Shown here: in pieces, positions 45,353-52,298 of the stretch
How the letters are laid out: each line of letters starts with the position of its first letter
Position numbering within the stretch: the first letter of the stretch is position 1
Assembly: GCF_018130245.1 (NCBI RefSeq)
Contig: NZ_JAFCKP010000006.1
Coordinates: 124,001-188,000 of the forward strand
From: Bradyrhizobium sp. SZCCT0231
Lineage (GTDB): Bacteria; Pseudomonadota; Alphaproteobacteria; Rhizobiales; Xanthobacteraceae
Length of the DNA: 64,000 nt
Direction: 5' to 3'
Notes under the pieces: generated by a model
Seen by the model: only the letters and a program-made list of their open reading frames with translations
The model's database searches: none
Told to the model about the DNA's origin: nothing
Translations under genes and position numbers: made by a program

Positions 45353-45532
45353 CTAGTCCTCGTCCGGCTCGCGCACGACCGGCGGTTCGTCGGTTTGGTT
45401 CCCTTCATCGTCTTGCCTTTCCTCCTCCTCCTCTTCGTCGTCATCAGGATCTCGGGGCGGCATCGTGTTGGCCGTCATCGCGGAGACGTGCCGGTCGATC
45501 TCAGCGGGAACCAGCTCGGGGGGTAGGGTCAT
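45353..45532 (-). CDS. Highly acidic small protein, copy B
   Basis: 59 codons from ATG 45532 to TAG 45353, preceded by 'cgaggagcaacaac' (nearly the leader of copy A). The product has an ordinary N-terminus 'MTLPPELVPAEIDRHVSAMT', then 'MPPRDPDDDEE' at 24-34, Glu/Asp-rich sequence, and the C-terminus 'DEPPVVREPDED'. It is a clear paralogue of copy A and, at 59 residues, just below a usual size cut. Direction is opposite to copy A. Function unknown. Confidence 0.75.
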   Translation of the reverse strand: MTLPPELVPAEIDRHVSAMTANTMPPRDPDDDEEEEEERQDDEGNQTDEPPVVREPDED

Positions 45533-45850
45533 GTTGTTGCTCCTCGGATGTGACCCCGGGGCACTCTACCCTTTTTCGGCATGGCAGGCACGAAATTGGC
45601 AACCAGCGCGGACGCGCCGAGCGAACCATCGGCGAACCGGGACAGTGCACTCAATGGTGCCAGCAGCAGCATATCGCGTGCGACGACGTAAGGCCTCCAG
45701 ACTGAGGCACAGCCCGAGGTGCTGCGATGGTCGGGTGCAGTCAAATGGAGGCTGGCTGTTCAACCCCGGCGACCCGGTCCCCCGGCTTGATCTAGCGCAA
45801 GATTCGGAATCGCTCTCAGTAATAATATATTCACTTAGTTGGAGGCGACA
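45533..45850. other. Intergenic region upstream of the hemerythrin gene
   Basis: 318 bp between the divergent acidic copy B gene and the hemerythrin gene. Its right end holds the FixK-type box and an AT-rich segment 'aataatatattcact' (45821-45835). Short minus-strand frames here lack coding character. Confidence 0.65.
45787..45800 (+). promoter_or_regulatory. FixK/FNR-type box for the hemerythrin gene
   Basis: TTGATCTAGCGCAA matches the Bradyrhizobium FixK2 form TTG(A/C)-N6-(T/G)CAA. If it is centred at -41.5, transcription would begin near 45835, downstream of the AT-rich 'aataatatattc' and 16 bp before the start codon. Confidence 0.7.
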
Positions 45851-46414
45851 ATGATCATTGAGCGCCTATCCCAGGAACACCGCAATATCGAAACGCTGCT
45901 CGCCGTGCTCGAGCACGAGCTTGAGATTTTCGATCGCGGCGACCACCCCGACTATGAGGTCATTCGCGCAATCATCAGCTATTTCGAGCTCTATCCCGAG
46001 ATGTATCATCATCCCCTGGAGGAGTTGGTCTTTGCCAAGCTAGAGCTTCGGGATCCGGCTGCGGCGGCAAGCGTCGGCAATCTGAGACTTGAGCACAAAA
46101 AGGGCACCGATCGTTTGCGCCGCGTTGCGCAGGCGATCGAGGGTGTTCTTTCGGATCGGGAGATCCTTCGGCAAAACGTGGACAATATCGTTCGCGATTT
46201 CATAGAGAGCGAGCGGCATCACATCATGATTGAAGACCGCGATTTCTTTCCTGCCGCTCTCAAGGCTCTGAAGCCTGCAGATTGGAGCGAGATCGCTTCG
46301 ACCTCAACCGATCATGAGGATCCGCTGTTCAGCGAGGCTGCCGAAGAGACCTTCAGCGCGTTACGACAGCGCATCTTGCAGATGGAGAACGAATCCGAAG
46401 TCGGGCGACGTTAG
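45851..46414 (+). CDS. Hemerythrin HHE domain protein
   Basis: 187 residues from ATG 45851 with 'GGAGG' at 45841-45845. Di-iron ligand pattern of the HHE family: H10 ('SQEHRNIETLL'), H53-H54 with E57 ('MYHHPLEELVF'), H82 ('LRLEHKKGTDRL') and H123-H124 with E128 and D131 ('ERHHIMIEDRDFFPAAL'). Such proteins bind O2 or NO or buffer iron. A FixK/FNR-type box precedes it, which points to low-oxygen expression. Confidence 0.92.
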   Translation: MIIERLSQEHRNIETLLAVLEHELEIFDRGDHPDYEVIRAIISYFELYPEMYHHPLEELVFAKLELRDPAAAASVGNLRLEHKKGTDRLRRVAQAIEGVLSDREILRQNVDNIVRDFIESERHHIMIEDRDFFPAALKALKPADWSEIASTSTDHEDPLFSEAAEETFSALRQRILQMENESEVGRR

Positions 46415-46494
46415 AGGCGCTCGATTGGAGCACAATAGAGCTAGAGACCGCAGCGCCGTGGGTTGGGGATTCGCACCGTCAATGCCTCGACCGT

Positions 46495-47265
46495 CTATCG
46501 GATCAGCTGCCTCGCAGCCGCCGAGATCATCACGAGCCCGCCCGTGATCACCGCGACGTCGAGGATCGCGGTGTGGATGTGCACCGGCATCCGCTCGACG
46601 AAAGCCTTGGCGAGGAACGCGCCGGGCACGGCGACGCCGCCGATCAGAAGCGCGAAGGCGAGCACCTGCGCGGTCACGGCGCCGGCAAGGCCGAACACCG
46701 AGATCTTGATGAGGCCGGTGCCGAGCGAGATCATCGCATCGGTCGCGATCACGGCGGCGCCTTCGAGGCCGGCGGCCATCAAGAGCGAGAGCAGGATCAC
46801 GCCGGAGCCGGAGGTGCCGCCGACCAGCACACCATAGCCGACGGAGCCGGCGGCAAGGCCGGTGTCGCCGATCTTGACCTGGCGGCGGCGGAGCACGCGG
46901 CGCAGCGGCACGCTCAGGATCAGCATGGTGCCGATCACGAGCGCCGCGCCGGCGTTGGTGAGGCGCGTATAGCCGTAGGCGCCGAGCGCGGTCGTCAGCG
47001 CCGCGCAGGCCAGCACGATCAGCACGCGGCGGCGGTCGCCATGGCGGACATAGGCCAGAGCGCGGCTCGCATTGGTCAGCATCGCGGAGATCGCGATGAT
47101 CGGCACCACGGGCTCGGCGCCGACCAGCGGCACCAGCACCAAGGGCATCAGCGCGCCGGTGCCGTAGCCGGCGAGACCGCCGATGACCGAAGCAAACAAC
47201 GCCATCGTTGCTACCAGCAAAAGCTGTGGGATCGAGATGTCGGCGAAGCCCGAGACGATGGTCAC
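46495..47265 (-). CDS. TauE/SafE-family membrane permease
   Basis: 256 residues from GTG 47265, overlapping the cca stop by four nucleotides (GTGA). About seven to eight hydrophobic helices with the repeated family motif 'LLLVATMALFASVIGGLAGYGTGALMPLVLVPLVGAEPVVPIIAISAMLTNASRALAYVRHGD' and 'AAGSVGYGVLVGGTSGSGVILLSLLMAAGLEGAAVIATDA'. The family exports sulfite or organosulfonates, or transports related anions; the substrate here is unknown. It is the last gene of a five-gene operon. Confidence 0.88.
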   Translation of the reverse strand: MTIVSGFADISIPQLLLVATMALFASVIGGLAGYGTGALMPLVLVPLVGAEPVVPIIAISAMLTNASRALAYVRHGDRRRVLIVLACAALTTALGAYGYTRLTNAGAALVIGTMLILSVPLRRVLRRRQVKIGDTGLAAGSVGYGVLVGGTSGSGVILLSLLMAAGLEGAAVIATDAMISLGTGLIKISVFGLAGAVTAQVLAFALLIGGVAVPGAFLAKAFVERMPVHIHTAILDVAVITGGLVMISAAARQLIR

Positions 47266-48518
47266 GATTTCCCGTCGCGGCTGATTCGTGCCGCAGCTTG
47301 ATCGGCGATGGCAGCGAGCGCGGCTTCCTCCAGGGGAAAATCCGCCGCAAGCCAAGCGTCCTCGGCGAGCGTCAACACATGTCCGAGCGCGGGTCCTTCG
47401 GCGAGACCGCGCGCGATGAAGTCGGCGGCCTTCAGCGGAAATTTCGGCGCGGTCCAGCGCTGCGGCAGCTCGGCGAGCGCACGCCAGCGCATCGAGGTGA
47501 CATCGCCGCCGTTCCTCGCCCAGCCGAGCAACACGCGATCGCGATAGCGCTCAGGCCCGAGCCGGTAGAGCAACCGCCGTGCATTGGCTTCGTCCTTGGC
47601 GGCGAAGCGCCACCAGCGGTGCCCCATCGAATCCAGCGCCTTGTTTTCGGCATTGGAGAGCCGCAAGCGCACGGCGACGCGCTTGGCGTCTTCGGTGACG
47701 GCGACCGCCAGCGCGGCGAGGCGTCGCGTGCCGCTGGCGGGAAGGCCGAGCTCGCGCTCGATCGCGACCATCGTCGCCAGCGGGCCCGTATAGACAACGC
47801 CGCCGATCAGCGCTTGCAGCAATCCGCCCTCGGCCATGGCCAGCACGGCCGCGGAGGCGCCGCCGGCCACCAGCAGCTTAAGCATCTCCATGCGCACGCG
47901 CTCGGCCGACAGGCTGGCTAGCCCTGCGCGTCCCCGGATACAGGCGAGATAGCCGTCGCGGTCGGGCTCGCCGGCGCCGAAAGCCGCGTGGATGCGGAAG
48001 AAACGCAGGATGCGCAAATAATCCTCGGCGATGCGCTGGTCGGGATCGCCGATGAAGCGCACGCGGCGGGCTCTCGCATCCGCGATGCCGCCGACATAGT
48101 CGTAGACGACACCGCGCGCATCGACCGACAGGCCGTTCATGGTGAAGTCGCGCCGCTCGGCATCCTTCACCCAGTCGCGGCCAAACGCGACCTTGGCCTT
48201 GCGGCCGAAGGTCTCGGTGTCCTCGCGCAGCGTTGTGACTTCATAGGGATGCCCGTCGATGACGAGCGTGACGGTGCCGTGGTCGATGCCGGTCGGCACG
48301 CCCTTGATGCCGGCGGCCTTGGCGCGCCGCATCACCTCCTCCGGCAGCGCCGTGGTCGCGATGTCGATGTCACCAGGCTTGAGACCGAGCAGTGCATTGC
48401 GTACGGCGCCGCCGACCACCCGCGCCTCCTCGCCATCAGCGCCGAGCAGCTCCAGGACGCGCGCGGTCCCGCCTGCGGTCAGCCAGGGCGCATGGGCGAG
48501 TAAAGGCTCCGCGCTCAT
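47262..48518 (-). CDS. cca: CCA-adding tRNA nucleotidyltransferase
   Basis: 418 residues from ATG 48518. The head domain has 'EARVVGGAVRNALLGLKPGDIDIATTALPEEVMRRAKAAGI' (GG.VR and D-x-D catalytic residues), followed by 'HGTVTLVIDGHPYEVTTLRED', 'DAERRDFTMNGLSVD' and 'RVRFIGDPDQRIAEDYLRILRFFRIHAAFG' of the class II family. It adds or repairs the 3' CCA of tRNA. It starts 10 bp after the DUF6111 gene. Alphaproteobacterial members are typically about 420 residues. Confidence 0.93.
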   Translation of the reverse strand: MSAEPLLAHAPWLTAGGTARVLELLGADGEEARVVGGAVRNALLGLKPGDIDIATTALPEEVMRRAKAAGIKGVPTGIDHGTVTLVIDGHPYEVTTLREDTETFGRKAKVAFGRDWVKDAERRDFTMNGLSVDARGVVYDYVGGIADARARRVRFIGDPDQRIAEDYLRILRFFRIHAAFGAGEPDRDGYLACIRGRAGLASLSAERVRMEMLKLLVAGGASAAVLAMAEGGLLQALIGGVVYTGPLATMVAIERELGLPASGTRRLAALAVAVTEDAKRVAVRLRLSNAENKALDSMGHRWWRFAAKDEANARRLLYRLGPERYRDRVLLGWARNGGDVTSMRWRALAELPQRWTAPKFPLKAADFIARGLAEGPALGHVLTLAEDAWLAADFPLEEAALAAIADQAAARISRDGKS

Positions 48519-48528
48519 CGATCGGCCC

Positions 48529-48792
48529 CTATTTTTCCGCGCCCGGCACGAGCTTGCCGTTCTCGATATGGGCGGGAACGTAGGTCGAATCCGGCGGCGC
48601 GCCGGAGAAATGCGCAAGGCCGATCAGGCCGGCGATGACCAGCACGATCGCCGCCAGCGCAAGGCGCGCGACGATCGCGACCGGCCAGGAGGATCGCGCG
48701 AACAGGCCGGAGCGCGTGGCGGCCAGGAACAGCGCATAGACGGCAAAGGGGATGAGGAAGATTCCGATCTCGGTCAGAACCGTCCGGATCAT
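48529..48792 (-). CDS. DUF6111 small membrane protein
   Basis: 87 residues with two hydrophobic helices, about 3-26 ('RTVLTEIGIFLIPFAVYALFLAAT') and 38-62, then a short periplasmic or cytoplasmic tail 'GAPPDSTYVPAHIENGKLVPGAEK' that is a hallmark of DUF6111. Its start overlaps the CoA pyrophosphatase stop (ATGA) and precedes cca by 10 bp. This gene order (Nudix, DUF6111, cca) is common in Rhizobiales. Role unknown. Confidence 0.85.
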   Translation of the reverse strand: MIRTVLTEIGIFLIPFAVYALFLAATRSGLFARSSWPVAIVARLALAAIVLVIAGLIGLAHFSGAPPDSTYVPAHIENGKLVPGAEK

Positions 48793-49472
48793 GATGAATA
48801 GATCCGCTCATACAGCACACGCAGCATTCCCGCCGTCGCCCCCCAGATGTAGCGTTCCGCGAACGGCATCGCGTAGTAAGACCGCTCCATGCCGCGGAAT
48901 TCCTTGCTATGCACCTGGTGGTTCACCGGGTTCATCAGGAAGGATAGAGGCACCTCGAACGCATCATCAACCTCGGAACGGTTGATGGCGAGCGAAAAGC
49001 CCGGCCTGACCCTCGCCACCGTCGGCAGGATGCGGAAGCCGAAGCCGGTGCCGTAGAGGTCGAGATAGCCGAGCGGCTCGACGAAGTCCCTGGACAGGCC
49101 GACCTCCTCCTCGGCCTCGCGCAGCGCCGCATCGAGCGGCGAGGCGTCGGTCGCATCGATCTTGCCGCCGGGAAACGCGATCTGGCCGGCATGGTCGTTG
49201 AGATGCGCCGAGCGCTGCGTCAGGAGGATGGTCGGCTCGGGATGGTCGACCACCGCGATCAGGACCGCCGCCGGGCGCACCGGCTGCTCGCGCGCGATGA
49301 TCTCGAGCATCTTGTCGGTGCCGGGATCGCCCGAGGCGGGGATGATGTTGGGATCGTAGAGGCCGGGCGGCACGTCGAAGCCGAGCCTCGCTCTGGAGCG
49401 GGCGAAGAAATCGGCAGCGCCGAGCGCGACCGGCTCGCGCTCAGGCTCGCTATTGGGGATAGGCTTGTTCAA
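48789..49472 (-). CDS. CoA pyrophosphatase (Nudix hydrolase)
   Basis: 227 residues. The UPF0035/CoA-pyrophosphatase hallmark 'ILLTQRSAHLNDHAGQIAFPGGKID' directly precedes the Nudix box 'GGKIDATDASPLDAALREAEEEVGL' (GX5EX7REUXEEXGU), about residues 97-121. Known homologues hydrolyse CoA to 3',5'-ADP and phosphopantetheine, preferring oxidised CoA. It overlaps its neighbours at both ends by four nucleotides, showing translational coupling. Confidence 0.93.
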   Translation of the reverse strand: MNKPIPNSEPEREPVALGAADFFARSRARLGFDVPPGLYDPNIIPASGDPGTDKMLEIIAREQPVRPAAVLIAVVDHPEPTILLTQRSAHLNDHAGQIAFPGGKIDATDASPLDAALREAEEEVGLSRDFVEPLGYLDLYGTGFGFRILPTVARVRPGFSLAINRSEVDDAFEVPLSFLMNPVNHQVHSKEFRGMERSYYAMPFAERYIWGATAGMLRVLYERIYSS

Positions 49473-50080
49473 AGCGCGGCCCTCACCTGCTCCGCATCGG
49501 CCATGGCGAAGAATTCGCCGGCCGACTCGACGCCGAACATCGGCTGGCCATCGACCATCCGCTCCTCGCCCATGTCAACCAGATCGTAATAGAGCGCACG
49601 GGTCACCTTGGCCCAGAGATCGGCACGGACGTGCAGATAGGGCGTCAGCCCGCCGTCCGCCGCCTGCTCGAAGCGCAGCCGGTGCGCGGCATCGCAGGTG
49701 ACCCAGTCGTCGACATTGGTGCGGAAGCTCAGCACGCGATGGTTGTCCTCGCCGTCCTTTTGCATCTCGACCGCCATGAACGGCGCGTCGTCGACGCGGA
49801 TGCCGACCTTCTCCACCGGCGTCACGAGGAAATGCTTGTCGCCCTCGCGCTTCAGGATGGTCGAGAACAGGCGGACGAGGGCGTGACGCCCGATTGGCGT
49901 CCCCATGTAGAACCAAGTACCATCGGAGGCGATTCGGATGTCGAGATCGCCGCAAAACGGCGGATTCCACAGATGCACCGGAGGCAGGCCCTTCTTGGCG
50001 CCTTCGGCACCGGCAGCACTTTTGGCGGCGGCAGTCAGCCCCTCGAGACCGCGATCGGCGCTCTGCCCTTGGTTCGCCAT
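49469..50080 (-). CDS. DUF1285 protein
   Basis: 203 residues from ATG 50080 with an 'AGGG' ribosome-binding site; the longer frame is not conserved-looking. 'GLPPVHLWNPPFCGDLDIRIASDGTWFYMGTPIGRHALVRLFSTILKREGDKHFLVTPVEKVGIRVDDAPFMAVEMQ' and 'DGGLTPYLHVRADLWAKVTRALYYDLVDMGEE' are the DUF1285 core, a two-domain beta-rich fold known structurally without an assigned function. First gene of the DUF1285-Nudix-DUF6111-cca-TauE operon, divergent from the MoxR operon. Confidence 0.92.
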   Translation of the reverse strand: MANQGQSADRGLEGLTAAAKSAAGAEGAKKGLPPVHLWNPPFCGDLDIRIASDGTWFYMGTPIGRHALVRLFSTILKREGDKHFLVTPVEKVGIRVDDAPFMAVEMQKDGEDNHRVLSFRTNVDDWVTCDAAHRLRFEQAADGGLTPYLHVRADLWAKVTRALYYDLVDMGEERMVDGQPMFGVESAGEFFAMADAEQVRAAL

Positions 50081-50265
50081 GGTTTGCCCTGACTCTGTGA
50101 TTGGCACGATTGGTGCAGGTCTACGTTGTACTCGGGTGCGCGGTTCCATCCTGGAATAGTCCGGTGTGGAGGTCGCCACTTCGTGATGCCGTACATACCC
50201 CGAAGCCGATAAGGTGGGGATAGGTTAATTCAACGAATACATGGCCTTCCTGCGAGTCTAGCATA

Positions 50266-50291
50266 GGGCCCATGTGCTGGGCCCATGTGCT
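50266..50291. repeat. Tandem 13-bp duplication upstream of moxR
   Basis: GGGCCCATGTGCT occurs twice without a gap (50266-50278, 50279-50291), in the leader of the MoxR operon. It may be a slippage product. Confidence 0.8.
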
Positions 50292-50355
50292 GGCGCGACG
50301 ACGCAGGAACGTGACGACGCAAGCAAGCCGCGTGGCAGGCTGAAGGAGCGAGCGA

Positions 50356-51354
50356 ATGGCGGAGAGTGTCGAGAAACTCGAGGACGGGATCGTCCGTTCG
50401 GCCGAGCAGGTGTCGAGCCAGATTCGCGCGGCCAAGGACGCGATCGCCTCCGTCATCTTCGGCCAGGATCGCGTGATCGAGAACACGCTGGTCACCATCC
50501 TCTCCGGCGGCCATGCGCTCCTGATCGGCGTGCCCGGACTTGCCAAGACCAAGCTGGTCGAGACGCTCGGCGTCACGCTCGGCCTCGATGCCAAGCGCAT
50601 CCAGTTCACGCCCGACCTGATGCCCTCGGACATCCTCGGCGCCGAAGTGCTGGACGAGAGCACCGCGGGCAGGCGCGCCTTCCGCTTCATTGCCGGTCCC
50701 GTGTTCGCGCAGCTCTTGATGGCCGACGAGATCAACCGCGCCAGCCCGCGCACGCAATCCGCGCTCTTGCAGGCGATGCAGGAGCAGCACATCACCGTCG
50801 CCGGCGCGCGTCATGATCTGCCAAAACCCTTCCACGTGCTCGCGACGCAAAACCCGCTGGAGCAGGAAGGCACCTATCCGCTGCCGGAAGCGCAGCTCGA
50901 CCGCTTCCTGATGGAGATCGACGTCGACTATCCCGATCGCGATGCCGAGCGCCGCATCCTGTTCGAGACCACCGGCGCCGAGGAGACGCTGGCCAAGGGC
51001 GCGATGACGCCCGATGCGCTGATCGCCGCGCAGCGGCTGATCCGGCGGCTGCCGGTCGGCGATTCCGTCGTGGAGGCGATCCTGTCGCTGGTGCGCTCGG
51101 CCCGCCCGGGTCCGGACGCCGGCGAAGCCGGCAAGTTCATCGCCTGGGGACCCGGCCCACGCGCCAGCCAATCCTTGATGCTGGCGGTGCGCGCGCGTGC
51201 GCTGATCGACGGCCGCCTCGCGCCCTCGGTCGACGACGTGCTCGACCTTGCCGAACCCGTGCTCAAGCACCGCATGGCGCTGACGTTCCAGGCGCGCGCC
51301 GAAGGCCGCACGATTCCGGACGTGATCCGGCAGTTGAAGACACGGATCGGTTGA
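50356..51354 (+). CDS. MoxR-family AAA+ ATPase
   Basis: 332 residues from ATG 50356 with 'gaaggagcgag' upstream. Walker A 'GHALLIGVPGLAKTKLVETLGVTLGLD' (about 49-75), 'RIQFTPDLMPSDILG', Walker B 'LLMADEINRASPRTQSALLQAMQEQHITVAGARHDLP', sensor 1 'VLATQNPLEQEGTYPLPEAQLDRFLM'. MoxR ATPases act as chaperones with the DUF58 and von Willebrand-type partners encoded beside them. Its last three bases overlap the start of the DUF58 gene. Confidence 0.95.
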   Translation: MAESVEKLEDGIVRSAEQVSSQIRAAKDAIASVIFGQDRVIENTLVTILSGGHALLIGVPGLAKTKLVETLGVTLGLDAKRIQFTPDLMPSDILGAEVLDESTAGRRAFRFIAGPVFAQLLMADEINRASPRTQSALLQAMQEQHITVAGARHDLPKPFHVLATQNPLEQEGTYPLPEAQLDRFLMEIDVDYPDRDAERRILFETTGAEETLAKGAMTPDALIAAQRLIRRLPVGDSVVEAILSLVRSARPGPDAGEAGKFIAWGPGPRASQSLMLAVRARALIDGRLAPSVDDVLDLAEPVLKHRMALTFQARAEGRTIPDVIRQLKTRIG

Positions 51355-52298
51355 TGGCAGCAGACAACGGGCACGCAGCGAAGGAGACACTGGCGATCCG
51401 ACGTGCCGATGGCGAAAGCCGCACGCTCGCCGCTTCTTTGCCGCGCCTGGTGCTCGAGGCCCGCCGCGTCGCCGCCAACGTCATCCACGGCCTGCATGGA
51501 CGGCGCCGCGCCGGCTCCGGTGAAAATTTCTGGCAGTACCGCCGCTTCGTCTCGGGCGAACCGTCGCAGAACGTCGACTGGCGCCGCTCGGCGCGTGACG
51601 ACCATCTCTATGTCCGCGAGCTCGAATGGGAGGCCTCGCACACGGTCTGGATCTGGCCGGACCGCTCGCCCTCGATGGCGTTCGCCTCGAAGACCGCGCG
51701 CGAGTCCAAGCTCGAGCGGACGCTGATCGTCGCCTTCGCGCTCGCCGAGCTGCTCGTCGCCGGCGGCGAGCGCGTCGGCATTCCCGGGCTGATGGCACCG
51801 ACCGCAAGCCGCAGCGTGATCGACAAGATGGCGCAGGCGATGCTGCATGACGATGCCGACCGGCTGAGCCTGCCGCCGTCCTTCGTTCCGGCCGCGCTGG
51901 CCGAGATCATCGTGCTGTCGGATTTCTGGTCGCCGATCTCCGAGATCAGGACGACGCTCGCAGGGCTGTCCGGCTCCGGCGCGCATGGCACGATGGTCCA
52001 GGTCGTCGATCCCGCCGAGGAGTCGTTCCCCTATTCCGGCCGCGTCGAGTTCGTCGAGCCCGAAGGCTTCGGCGTGATCACCGCCGGCCGCGCCGAGAGC
52101 TGGGCGCAGGACTACACCGCACGGCTCGCGCTGCATCGCGACCAGATCCGCGCCGAGACCAACAACCTCGACTGGCTGTTCACGACGCACGCGACCGACC
52201 GCTCGGCCGCCGAGCTGCTGTTGTTCCTGCATGCGGGCATGCAGGTGAGCAAGTCGGGCGCCCGCACCACGACGATCAAGGCGGGGCCGGCCGCATGA
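51354..52298 (+). CDS. DUF58 protein, MoxR partner
   Basis: 314 residues from ATG 51354 (TTGATGG at the overlap). The DUF58 motif 'FWQYRRFVSGEPSQNVDWRRSARDDHLYVRELEWEASHTVWIWPDRSPSMAFASKT' (GxxF..YR.F..G....IDWR..AR......RE.E) is present near 60-115, and a vWA-like fold is expected after it. Such proteins are near-universal next to moxR. Overlaps the next gene by four nucleotides (ATGA). Confidence 0.93.
   Translation: MAADNGHAAKETLAIRRADGESRTLAASLPRLVLEARRVAANVIHGLHGRRRAGSGENFWQYRRFVSGEPSQNVDWRRSARDDHLYVRELEWEASHTVWIWPDRSPSMAFASKTARESKLERTLIVAFALAELLVAGGERVGIPGLMAPTASRSVIDKMAQAMLHDDADRLSLPPSFVPAALAEIIVLSDFWSPISEIRTTLAGLSGSGAHGTMVQVVDPAEESFPYSGRVEFVEPEGFGVITAGRAESWAQDYTARLALHRDQIRAETNNLDWLFTTHATDRSAAELLLFLHAGMQVSKSGARTTTIKAGPAA

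Noticed and set aside
45566-45763. 65-codon minus-strand frame upstream of the hemerythrin gene
   Set aside because: No ribosome-binding site, Arg/Cys-rich composition and no resemblance to a known family.
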